Assembly (NCBI GenBank): GCA_036560145.1
Contig: DATBRV010000078.1
Coordinates: 1 to 64,000, forward strand
DNA from: DATBRV01 sp036560145
Lineage (GTDB): Bacteria > Myxococcota_A > UBA9160 > SMWR01
Length of the DNA stretch: 64,000 bases
Direction of reading: 5' to 3'
In this document: in pieces, positions 17,843 through 24,960 of the stretch
How positions within the stretch are numbered: the first letter of the stretch is position 1
How the letters are laid out: each line of letters begins with the position of its first letter
Position numbers and translations under genes: made by a program
The notes under the pieces: model-generated
What the model saw: the letters and a program-made list of their open reading frames with translations, nothing else
Told to the model about the DNA's origin: nothing
Database searches by the model: none

Positions 17843-19264
17843 CTAGCGTCCCTCCGAAAGCCCGTTCTCCTTCATCTTGTAGAGGAGGGCCTTGTAGCTG
17901 ATCTGCAGCCGTTCGGCGGCCTCCTTGCGGTTCCACCGGGTCTGATGGAGCACGCGTTCGATGACTCGCTTCTCGGCAACTTGAGCGGCACGCCGCGAGA
18001 CCGCCTTGAGATCTATCGCTTCGCCGTTGGCCAGATCCGTCCCCAGCGAGTCGATCTCCAGCGCCTGGCTCGCCGCGGCGGCCTTGCTGTCGGCCCCGGC
18101 CCGAACGGCGATCTCGTCCAGCACCGCCTGCTCGTTCCCGAGCACCACCATGCGCCGCACCATGTTCTCGAGCTCGCGGACATTTCCAGGCCAGTTGTAC
18201 TGGAGGAAGATGTTCATGGTGGAAGGCGTCAAGGCCTTGAGATTCTTGTGGTATTGCTCGTTGTTCTTGCGCAGGAAGTGGTCCACCAGCAGCGGCACCG
18301 CGTCGCGCCGATCGCGCAGCGGCGGCAGGTGGACGGTCACCACGTTGAGGCGGTAGTAGAGGTCCTCGCGGAAGCTGCCGTCCGCGACCGCCTCCTCCAG
18401 GTTGCGGTTGGTCGCCGCGATGATGCGCGTGTCGACGCGCACGTCGGCTTCGCCGCCCAGCCGCGAGAACTCGCCGTCCTGGAGCACCTGCAGGAGCTTC
18501 GCCTGCAGGCCCGGATGCATCTCGCTGATCTCGTCCAGGAAGATCGTGCCCTGGTTCGCGAACTCGAACTTGCCGAGCTTGCGCTTCTGCGCGCCGGTGA
18601 AGGCGCCCTTCTCGAAGCCGAACAGCTCGCTCTCGAGGAGCTCCGACGGAAGCGCCGCGCAGTTGACCTTGACGAAGGGCTGGTTCCGGCGACCCGAGAG
18701 CTGGAACAGCGTGCGGGCGACCAGCTCCTTGCCGGTCCCGCTCTCGCCGCGCACGAGGACCGTGATGTCGGTGTCCGCGACCTGCTCGATGATGTCGCGG
18801 AGCTCCTTCATCTTCGGGTTGTCGCCGCACAGCAGCAGCAGCTCCGTCTCGGAGCGCGCGCTGCCCCTCAGGCGCTCCACCTCCTGCTTGAGCGCGCGCT
18901 TCTCGAGCGCCTTCTGGAAGGCGAGCTCGAGCTCCTCGACCTCGAAGGGCTTGCGCAGGAAGTCGGAGGCCCCGAGGCGCATGGCCTCGACGATGTTGCG
19001 CGCCTGACCGTGCCCCGAGAGCATCACGACCGGCACCTCGGGAAGGCGCTGCTTGAGGGCGCCGAGCGTCGTCAGGCCGTCCATGCCGGGAAGCACCACG
19101 TCGAGCGTGACGAGGTCGGGCTTGGTTTCGTCGAGCGAGGCGAGCGCCTGCTCTCCGTCCGCGACCGCGAAGACCTGATAGCCCTGGCGCGAGACCAGGG
19201 CCTCCATGTAGTCGCGAACCCCCGGATCATCGTCGATCACGAGCACGCGAAAGCGATCCGTCAT
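17843..19264 (-). CDS. Sigma-54-dependent response regulator, NtrC family (first gene of minus-strand operon)
   Basis: 473 residues from the ATG at 19264, chosen because AAGGAG lies nine bases upstream; open frame continues further upstream into the regulatory region and is not coding. A receiver domain (about 5-118) has the phospho-acceptor Asp in VTLDVVLPGMDG. The AAA+ domain has Walker A GESGTGKE, the GAFTGA loop in FEKGAFTGAQ and Walker B GTIFLDE, and a Fis-type helix-turn-helix (RKEAAERLQISYKALLYKM) closes the protein. Position is like that of PrsR in PEP-CTERM systems, but the receiver is ordinary NtrC type. No kinase gene is adjacent. A sigma-54-type promoter about 96 bases upstream suggests autoregulation. 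Confidence 0.94.
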   Translation of the reverse strand: MTDRFRVLVIDDDPGVRDYMEALVSRQGYQVFAVADGEQALASLDETKPDLVTLDVVLPGMDGLTTLGALKQRLPEVPVVMLSGHGQARNIVEAMRLGASDFLRKPFEVEELELAFQKALEKRALKQEVERLRGSARSETELLLLCGDNPKMKELRDIIEQVADTDITVLVRGESGTGKELVARTLFQLSGRRNQPFVKVNCAALPSELLESELFGFEKGAFTGAQKRKLGKFEFANQGTIFLDEISEMHPGLQAKLLQVLQDGEFSRLGGEADVRVDTRIIAATNRNLEEAVADGSFREDLYYRLNVVTVHLPPLRDRRDAVPLLVDHFLRKNNEQYHKNLKALTPSTMNIFLQYNWPGNVRELENMVRRMVVLGNEQAVLDEIAVRAGADSKAAAASQALEIDSLGTDLANGEAIDLKAVSRRAAQVAEKRVIERVLHQTRWNRKEAAERLQISYKALLYKMKENGLSEGR

Positions 19265-19359
19265 CCGTCGTCGCTCCTTGTCGGCATCCATGTCGATGCG
19301 CGTTTCCGCGCGGCTACGAGGCGTTTCCCTCCCAATCGAGGGATGCCCGAGCCGAGCAA

Positions 19360-19375
19360 AGCAAGTTCCTTGCCA
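19360..19375 (-). promoter_or_regulatory. Candidate sigma-54 promoter for the minus-strand operon
   Basis: On the minus strand the sequence reads TGGCAAGGAACTTGCT. It matches the sigma-54 consensus TGGCACG-N4-TTGCW at every defined position except the sixth (A for C), with the -24 GG and -12 GC at exact spacing. Transcription would start near 19349, leaving about 85 bases before the response-regulator ATG at 19264. It overlaps a perfect 18-base inverted repeat. Sequence match only; not tested. Confidence 0.72.
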
Positions 19376-19384
19376 GGGCAAGGA
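19367..19384. repeat. 18-base perfect inverted repeat overlapping the sigma-54 site
   Basis: TCCTTGCC-AG-GGCAAGGA, two 8-base arms around AG. It covers the -24 element of the minus-strand sigma-54 site and extends nine bases upstream. It could be an operator that blocks sigma-54 holoenzyme, or partly a by-product of the promoter sequence. A protein target is not known. Confidence 0.5.
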
Positions 19385-19432
19385 TCCGCCGAAGTCTCCA
19401 TCCCGGCCGGAATCGGCCTTATAGTGTGTAAT

Positions 19433-19471
19433 AGATTTCCACCAATGGGAAGTAGATTTACCAATAGGAAG
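19433..19471. repeat. Tandem direct repeat, candidate activator-binding site
   Basis: Two copies of AGATTT followed by ACCAATRGGAAG (19433-19452 and 19454-19471), offset 19-21 bases, about two helical turns. They lie in the only AT-rich patch between the divergent sigma-54 promoters, about 60-110 bases upstream of the minus-strand one and 120-170 bases upstream of the plus-strand one. That is the usual place for an enhancer of an NtrC-family activator. The binding protein is inferred to be one of the two NtrC-type regulators in the window. Confidence 0.5.
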
Positions 19472-19588
19472 AAAGGTTCCGCCCAGCGACGGCTCTTTCC
19501 CGTCCAACTTTCATTTCCGCTGCGATCACGCGATAATCGGCGTGCTTCTACCGCGGAGCGGGGGCCCTCGGGGTCCTGGCTGGGGGCG

Positions 19589-19604
19589 TGGCATGCTTCT
19601 CGCA
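19589..19604 (+). promoter_or_regulatory. Candidate sigma-54 promoter for the plus-strand exosortase operon
   Basis: TGGCATGCTTCTCGCA matches TGGCACG-N4-TTGCW with two deviations (T for C at position 6, C for T at position 13) and keeps the invariant GG and GC at correct spacing. A start near 19616 leaves about 47 bases before the first gene at 19663, which has TGAGG six bases ahead of its ATG. No other clear promoter was seen between 19500 and 19660. Confidence 0.65.
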
Positions 19605-19662
19605 CCCGCCTCGCCCGGTGGGCCGCGGGAGGCTCAAGCCGCAAGACTCGATGAGGTTCGGA

Positions 19663-19917
19663 ATGACGACGGAACGCCTTCCGGTCCACAAGCGTCTGTT
19701 CCAGGGTTGGATGGTGATCACGGCGCGCTTCGGCTTCGTGCAGACGCTCGTGATCCTGGCGCTGTTCTACGTATTCTTGATCGGGCCGGTCGCGCTCGGA
19801 AGCGCGCTCGGACGGGCTGATTTCCTGCACAAGCGCGGACTGCGCCAGGGCGCCACCGCGTGGGATCCGGCGGATTCCGCCAAGCCGGACCTCGAGCGCG
19901 CGAAGCTGGCTTCGTGA
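19663..19917 (+). CDS. Small membrane protein next to the carbamoyltransferase (SxtJ-like C-terminal half?)
   Basis: 84 residues from the ATG at 19663, which has TGAGG six bases upstream; the open frame begins earlier (19588) inside the sigma-54 site and is not coding there. One strong membrane helix (about 24-50, FVQTLVILALFYVFLIGPVALGSAL) is followed by a hydrophilic tail. The LFYVFLIGPVALGSALGR...ATAW pattern recalls the C-terminal part of SxtJ-type membrane proteins, which accompany NodU-type carbamoyltransferases and DUF5989 in other loci; I cannot confirm homology. It is 25 bases from the carbamoyltransferase gene and is the first gene of the operon. Function unknown; a membrane partner for the carbamoyltransferase is a fair guess. 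Confidence 0.7.
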   Translation: MTTERLPVHKRLFQGWMVITARFGFVQTLVILALFYVFLIGPVALGSALGRADFLHKRGLRQGATAWDPADSAKPDLERAKLAS

Positions 19918-19942
19918 GAGCCCACAGGACCGGAGAGAAGCG

Positions 19943-21682
19943 ATGAACATCCTCGGCATCTCGGGCTTCTATCACGATTCGGCGGCCGCGCTGCTCTGCG
20001 AGGGCAAGCTCGTCGCCGCGGCCCACGAAGAGCGCTTCACGCGCAAACGTCACGACCCCGACCTTCCCAAGCAGGCCACGAAGTACTGCCTCGAAGCGGC
20101 GGGGATCGGGGTCGGCGACCTCGACTACGTGGTCTTCTACGACAAGCCGATGATCAAGCTCGAGCGCATGTTGATGACCTATCTCGCGACCTTCCCGCGC
20201 TCGCTGCCGTCCTTCACCAAGGCCATCCCGATCTGGTTGAAGGAGAAGCTCTGGATCCCGAGCCAGATCCGCGAGAAGCTCGGCTTCGAAGGCGAGGTGC
20301 TCTTCGCCGAGCACCACCAGTCGCACGCCGCTTCGGCGTTCCTGCCCTCCCCCTTCGAAGAGGCGGCGATCCTGACCTGCGACGGCGTCGGGGAATGGGC
20401 GACCACGACCCAGGGCATCGGTCGCGGCGACAGCTTCGAGCTGATCCGCGAGATCCGCTTCCCCCACTCGCTGGGCCTGCTCTACAGCGCCTTCACCTAT
20501 TACCTGGGCTTCAAGGTGAACAGCGCCGAGTACAAGGTGATGGGCGCCGCGCCGTACGGAAAGCCGAAGTACGCCGCGAAGATCCTGGAGGAGCTGGTCG
20601 ACCTGCGGGAGGACGGCTCCTTCAAGCTCAACATGAAGTACTTCGCCTACGACTACGGCCTCACCATGACCAACCGGCGCTTCGCCAGTCTCTTTGGCCA
20701 CCCCCGCCGCGAGGGTGAGAGCAAGATGGAGGAGTTCCACTGGGACATGGCGGCCAGCGTGCAGCACGTCACCGAGGAGATCGTGCTGCGCATCGTCCGC
20801 GATCTCCACAAGAACACCGGGATGAAGAACCTGTGCATGGCGGGCGGCGTGGCGCTCAACTGCGTGGCGAACGGACGGATCGTCCGCGAGGGCCCCTTCG
20901 AGAAGCTCTGGGTGCAGCCGGCGGCCGGCGACGCGGGGGGCGCGCTGGGCGCGGCGCTGTTCGCCTACAACGCGGTGCTCGGCAAGCCGCGCGCCTTCCG
21001 GATGGACCACGCCTTCTGGGGACCCGCCTACTCCGACGAGGCGATCCGCAGCTACCTCGACGGCCGCGGCGCGCGCTACCGCACGCTGCCGCGCGACGAG
21101 ATGATCCGCGAGACGGCCCGCCAGCTGAACGAAGAGCAGGCCGTGGTCGGCTGGTTCCAGGGGCGCATGGAGTGGGGCCCGCGCTCGCTCGGCAGCCGCA
21201 GCATCCTGGCCGACGCGCGCAACCGCGAGAACTGGAAGCGCGTGAACCTGAAGATCAAGTTCCGGGAGAGCTTCCGGCCGTTCGCGCCCGCGGTGCTCGC
21301 GGAGAAGGCCTCCGACTGGTTCGAGCTCGACCGCGAGAGCCCCTACATGCTGCTCGTCTGCCAGGTGAAGCCGGGCCGCGAGATCCCGGCGGTCACGCAC
21401 GTCGATGGCTCCGCGCGAGTCCAGACGGTGACGCGCGACGCGCACGCAGAGTTCTACGACCTGATCCATGAATTCGACCGGCAGACCGGCTGTCCGGTGA
21501 TCATCAACACGTCGTTCAACGTGCGCGGCGAGCCGATCGTGTGCTCGCCCGACGACGCCTACCTCTGCTTCATGCGCACCAACATGGACGTGCTCGTGCT
21601 CGGCAACCAGATCCTGCTCAAGGCCGAGCAGCCCGAGCTGCACGAAGACTTCGACTGGCGCGAGCGCTACCAGCTCGATTGA
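19943..21682 (+). CDS. Carbamoyltransferase, NodU/CmcH family
   Basis: 579 residues. It transfers a carbamoyl group from carbamoyl phosphate (via ATP activation in this family) to a hydroxyl, here probably on a sugar. N-terminal Kae1-like domain: ILGISGFYHDSAAALL at the start, HEERFTRKRHD, the metal-binding EHHQSHAASAFLPS, and DGVGEWATT. Further glycine-rich NAMAGG-type site LCMAGGVALNCVANG; C-terminal YrdC-like domain with WFQGRMEWGPRSLGSRSILAD and FRPFAPAVL. Length is typical. An AT-poor gene with the same GC-rich codon use as neighbours. It forms a block with small membrane proteins on both sides, as in saxitoxin-type and other polysaccharide loci. Confidence 0.95.
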   Translation: MNILGISGFYHDSAAALLCEGKLVAAAHEERFTRKRHDPDLPKQATKYCLEAAGIGVGDLDYVVFYDKPMIKLERMLMTYLATFPRSLPSFTKAIPIWLKEKLWIPSQIREKLGFEGEVLFAEHHQSHAASAFLPSPFEEAAILTCDGVGEWATTTQGIGRGDSFELIREIRFPHSLGLLYSAFTYYLGFKVNSAEYKVMGAAPYGKPKYAAKILEELVDLREDGSFKLNMKYFAYDYGLTMTNRRFASLFGHPRREGESKMEEFHWDMAASVQHVTEEIVLRIVRDLHKNTGMKNLCMAGGVALNCVANGRIVREGPFEKLWVQPAAGDAGGALGAALFAYNAVLGKPRAFRMDHAFWGPAYSDEAIRSYLDGRGARYRTLPRDEMIRETARQLNEEQAVVGWFQGRMEWGPRSLGSRSILADARNRENWKRVNLKIKFRESFRPFAPAVLAEKASDWFELDRESPYMLLVCQVKPGREIPAVTHVDGSARVQTVTRDAHAEFYDLIHEFDRQTGCPVIINTSFNVRGEPIVCSPDDAYLCFMRTNMDVLVLGNQILLKAEQPELHEDFDWRERYQLD

Positions 21683-21750
21683 ACCGGCGCCCTGCGGCGC
21701 AAACCCGGACCTCACGGGCCCCCGCCCCGTCGAGGCCAAGGAGACGATGG

Positions 21751-21933
21751 ATGGCGCGTTCCTCTGGTGGCTTCCTGGATCGATTCTCGATCTTCCGAGA
21801 GCTCTGGTCCTTCATGAAGGTCCGGAAGAAGTGGTGGCTCGGACCGATCGTGGTCACCATGCTGCTGCTCTCGGTCCTGATCGTCCTGACGGAAGGCTCC
21901 GCAGTCGCGCCGTTCATCTACGCGCTCTTCTGA
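21751..21933 (+). CDS. DUF5989-family small membrane protein
   Basis: 60 residues from the ATG at 21751, with AAGGAG seven bases upstream; the ATG at 21747 is out of frame. The pattern LWSFMKVRKKWW, then a single membrane helix (about 30-48), then LTEGSAVAPFIYALF is the hallmark of DUF5989 proteins, found beside carbamoyltransferases and SxtJ-like proteins. It lies between the carbamoyltransferase and the exosortase. No activity is known; probably it anchors or tunes the carbamoylation machinery in the inner membrane (inference). Confidence 0.88.
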   Translation: MARSSGGFLDRFSIFRELWSFMKVRKKWWLGPIVVTMLLLSVLIVLTEGSAVAPFIYALF

Positions 21934-21985
21934 GAGCCAGGGGCGCGCGAGCGCCCCGACGATCGCGAGGGGATGGGAGCGTGTT

Positions 21986-22894
21986 TTGACGACGGACGTG
22001 GGGACGCCCACTGCCCCCGCGCCGGCCGCCTCGGCGCGCAGGAACTCGATCGCGGGCATCGCGGTGGCGATGGCGCTCGCGATCGGGATCTTTGCGCCCA
22101 TCCTCTATTACATGGTGCTGCACTGGAAGGCCGTCCCCGACTACTCGCACGGCTTCCTGGTCGGCCCGCTCGCGATCTATTTCGCCTGGGAGCGGCGCGC
22201 GAAGCTGCGGCGCGCGCCGATCGAGCCGAGCTGGTGGGGGATCGTCCCGCTCGGGCTCGGATCGCTCGCCCTGATGGTCGGAAGGCTCGGCGTCGAGCTG
22301 ATGGCGATGCGCACCTCTTTCGTGCTGACGCTGATCGGCCTGGTGCTGCTGCTGCTGGGCTGGCCCATCTTCCGGATCCTTCGCTTCCCGCTGTTCTTCC
22401 TCTTCCTGATGGTGCCGCTGCCGCAGTCGCTCGTGAACGTGATCGCCTTTCCGCTCCAGCTGATCGCCGCGGATCTCGCGGTCGAATGGCTGCACTGGCT
22501 GTCGATCCCCGCCCTGCGAGAGGGCAACATCATCCACCTCGCGAACACCCCGCTCTTCGTCGCGGAGGCGTGCAGCGGCCTGCGCTCGCTGATGGCGCTC
22601 GGGACGCTGGCGGTCGTGTTCGCGTACTTCTTCCGCAAGCGCATGCTGGAGCGCATCGTGATCGTGCTCTCGGCCATCCCGATCGCGATCCTGGTGAACG
22701 CCTTCCGGGTGGCGCTGACCGGCTACCTGACGCACAGCCTCGGTGAACAGGCGGCGCAGGGAGTGATCCACCAGACCGAGGGCCTGTTCACCTTCGGCCT
22801 GGCGTTCGCGCTGCTGCTGGTCGAAGCGTCGCTGCTCCAGATCCTCTTCCAGCGCTTCGGGCGCAAGCGCCCCGCTGCGGCGGCCCGCCCATGA
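21986..22894 (+). CDS. Exosortase (membrane transpeptidase)
   Basis: 302 residues from a TTG start, with GGGAG six bases upstream. About eight membrane helices. The catalytic triad residues are visible: Cys196 in VAEACSGLRS, Arg241 in VNAFRVALTG and His262 in IHQTEGLFTFG. HDYSHG-type opening is present as PDYSHGFLVGPLAIY. Exosortases cleave proteins with short C-terminal sorting tails (PEP-CTERM and related) and pass them on during export. In XrtA of many proteobacteria the EpsI domain is fused; here it is a separate gene that overlaps by four bases (ATGA). No protein with an obvious exosortase sorting tail is encoded in this window, so substrates lie elsewhere. Confidence 0.95.
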   Translation: MTTDVGTPTAPAPAASARRNSIAGIAVAMALAIGIFAPILYYMVLHWKAVPDYSHGFLVGPLAIYFAWERRAKLRRAPIEPSWWGIVPLGLGSLALMVGRLGVELMAMRTSFVLTLIGLVLLLLGWPIFRILRFPLFFLFLMVPLPQSLVNVIAFPLQLIAADLAVEWLHWLSIPALREGNIIHLANTPLFVAEACSGLRSLMALGTLAVVFAYFFRKRMLERIVIVLSAIPIAILVNAFRVALTGYLTHSLGEQAAQGVIHQTEGLFTFGLAFALLLVEASLLQILFQRFGRKRPAAAARP

Positions 22895-23553
22895 CCAGAT
22901 TCGCCGTCGCCATCGCGTTCCTCGCGCTGAACTTCTACACCTATCATTTCCTGGCGACCCGGGCGGTGATCCCGGAACGCCGTCACTTCGAAGCGTTTCC
23001 GCTCACGTACGACGGCTGGTCGTGCGCCGAGCCGCACGTGATGTCCAAGGAGGTCGTGGCGAACCTGGGCGTCACCGACTACCTGCTCTGCGATTTCGTG
23101 CGCCAGGATCCGCCGGCGATCGCCAACGTCTACCTGGGTTTTCACGAGAGGCAGGTGCGCGAAGAGGGCGGAGGCTCGGGCGAGAATTCGATCCACCCCC
23201 CGGCCCACTGCCTGCCGGGCTCGGGGTGGGATCTGATCCAGGTCGAGACCGTTCGCCTCGATCTGCCCGGCCTTCCGCAGCGGCCGGCCCCCGTGAAGCG
23301 GCTGCTGATCGCGAAGGGAGAGGCGCGCCAGCTCGTCTACTACTGGTACCAGCAACAGGGGCGCGTGATCGCCGAGGATTGGCAGAAGATCGTCTGGGTC
23401 GGCCTCGACCGCGCGTTGCACGGCCGCACCGACGGCACCCTGGTGCGCTTCACGTTCCCGATCGGGCGGGATGGAGAGGAGGCGGCCGACGCGCAGTTCC
23501 GCGACCTGGCCCCGCGGCTGGTCGCGCAGTTTCCCGGCTTCCTGCCAGACTGA
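22891..23553 (+). CDS. epsI: EpsI-family exosortase-associated protein
   Basis: 220 residues, start overlapping the exosortase stop. An N-terminal signal/anchor (about 4-25) precedes a periplasmic domain. The segment SIHPPAHCLPGSGW (100-113, Cys107) is the signature of EpsI, along with YYWYQQQGR and the C-terminal pattern ending RLVAQFPGFLP. In other bacteria this domain is found fused to exosortase or next to it and is needed for polysaccharide production; biochemical role unclear. Spacing to the next gene is 12 bases. Confidence 0.93.
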   Translation: MTRFAVAIAFLALNFYTYHFLATRAVIPERRHFEAFPLTYDGWSCAEPHVMSKEVVANLGVTDYLLCDFVRQDPPAIANVYLGFHERQVREEGGGSGENSIHPPAHCLPGSGWDLIQVETVRLDLPGLPQRPAPVKRLLIAKGEARQLVYYWYQQQGRVIAEDWQKIVWVGLDRALHGRTDGTLVRFTFPIGRDGEEAADAQFRDLAPRLVAQFPGFLPD

Positions 23554-23565
23554 GGGGCGGGCGAC

Positions 23566-24960
23566 TTGAGCGGCTTCCAGGACAAGATCTACCCGGCGCT
23601 GCCGATCTTCGCGCAGAACCTGTCCTGCACCTGGGCGGGCTTCCGGCGCGCGCGGGCGCGCTTCGGGCCGAAATTCCGCGACACGCTGGCCGAGCTCGAG
23701 CGCAGCGTCGACGCCTCCCACGAGGAGCTGCTCGAGATCCAGCGCAGGAGGCTCGACCGGCTGGTTCGTCGCGCGCGCGAGCACGTCCCCTACTACCGGG
23801 ACATCGCGCCCCCGGCCGAGCACCGCGACCCGGCGCAGGCGATCGGACACACCCTGGCTGCGATCCCCCCGCTCGACAAGCGCAGCTACCGCGACGAACC
23901 GCGCGCCTTCCTCGCGCGCGACGTTCCCATCCACCGGCTGCGCCGCAGCCGCACCAGCGGGACGACCGGGACGGCGCTGCCCCTCTGGTACACGGCCACG
24001 ACTCTGGCCGAGGAGTACGCGACCGTGTGGCGGCTGCGCCGCCGCTGCGGCGTCGAGCTCGACGCTCCCTACGCGACCTTCACCGGCCAGACGATCGTGC
24101 CCGTGGGACAGTCGCAGCCGCCCTTCTGGCGCACCAACGCCTGGTCCGCGCAGACCCTCTTCTCGATCTACCACATGTCGCCGGCCACGCTCGACAGCTA
24201 CGTCGACGCCCTCCACCGCGTGAACGCCCGCTACGTGCAGGGCTACCCCTCGGCGATCCACCTGGTGGCGCGCGCGCTGCTCGCCGCCGGGCGCGAGATG
24301 CCGCCGAACCGCCTCAGCGCGGTCTTCACCTCCTCGGAGTCGCTGCTCGCCTTCCATCGCGAGGCGATCGAAAAGGCCTTCGGCGCGCCCGTGCGGGACC
24401 GCTACGGCGTGAGCGAGTTCGACGTCTCGATGACCGAGTGCGATGCGAGGCGGCTCCACCTCGACATGGAGTTCTGCATCGTCGAGGTCGAGGTCGAGGA
24501 GGAGACGGCGGATTTCGTGCGCGGCCCGCTGCTGATCACCGGACTCGCCGCCGAGGCGACGCCGCGCCTGCGCTACCGGATCGGGGACGTCGGCACCAAG
24601 GCGAAGAAGCCCTGCCCCTGCGGCCGGGCGGGCGAAACCTTCTTCTCCGTCGACGGTCGACTCGAGGACTACGTCGCCACGCCGGATGGCCGGCTGGTCG
24701 GGCGCATGGACCACGTCTTCAAGGAGCAGCTCGCGGTCGCGGAGGCGCAGATCCTCCAGGCCGACGCCGGCTCGATCGACGTGCTGATCGTGCCGCGCGC
24801 GGGGTGGAGCGAGGCGGGCCGGCGCAGCATCACCAAGGAGCTGCGCTCCCGGCTCGGCGACGAGATCGACGTGCGGATCGAGGTGGTGGATTCGATCCCG
24901 CGCGAGCCGAACGGGAAGTTCCGGGCCGTCAAATCGGCGGTGGGCGGCAACTGCCCATGA
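23566..24960 (+). CDS. CapK-like adenylate-forming enzyme (phenylacetate-CoA ligase family)
   Basis: 464 residues from a TTG start. The nucleotide-binding loop is SRTSGTTGTALPL; YVQGYPSAIHLVARAL, VFTSSESLL and RYGVSEFDVSMTEC are the middle motifs of the CapK/PaaK group. RYRIGDVGTKAKKPCPCGRAGETF holds a Cys-x-Cys pair, as many family members do. A C-terminal domain ends with PREPNGKFRAVKS, containing the conserved Lys of adenylating enzymes. CapK relatives occur in many polysaccharide loci, likely activating an acyl or amino-acid substituent, but none is biochemically defined. The DUF362 gene begins in the last four bases. Confidence 0.88.
   Translation: MSGFQDKIYPALPIFAQNLSCTWAGFRRARARFGPKFRDTLAELERSVDASHEELLEIQRRRLDRLVRRAREHVPYYRDIAPPAEHRDPAQAIGHTLAAIPPLDKRSYRDEPRAFLARDVPIHRLRRSRTSGTTGTALPLWYTATTLAEEYATVWRLRRRCGVELDAPYATFTGQTIVPVGQSQPPFWRTNAWSAQTLFSIYHMSPATLDSYVDALHRVNARYVQGYPSAIHLVARALLAAGREMPPNRLSAVFTSSESLLAFHREAIEKAFGAPVRDRYGVSEFDVSMTECDARRLHLDMEFCIVEVEVEEETADFVRGPLLITGLAAEATPRLRYRIGDVGTKAKKPCPCGRAGETFFSVDGRLEDYVATPDGRLVGRMDHVFKEQLAVAEAQILQADAGSIDVLIVPRAGWSEAGRRSITKELRSRLGDEIDVRIEVVDSIPREPNGKFRAVKSAVGGNCP

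Noticed and set aside
17843..19507. A longer start (19507) for the head response regulator
   Set aside because: The added 81 codons run through the tandem repeat and the sigma-54 site; AAGGAG nine bases before 19264 and the receiver start fit the shorter form.
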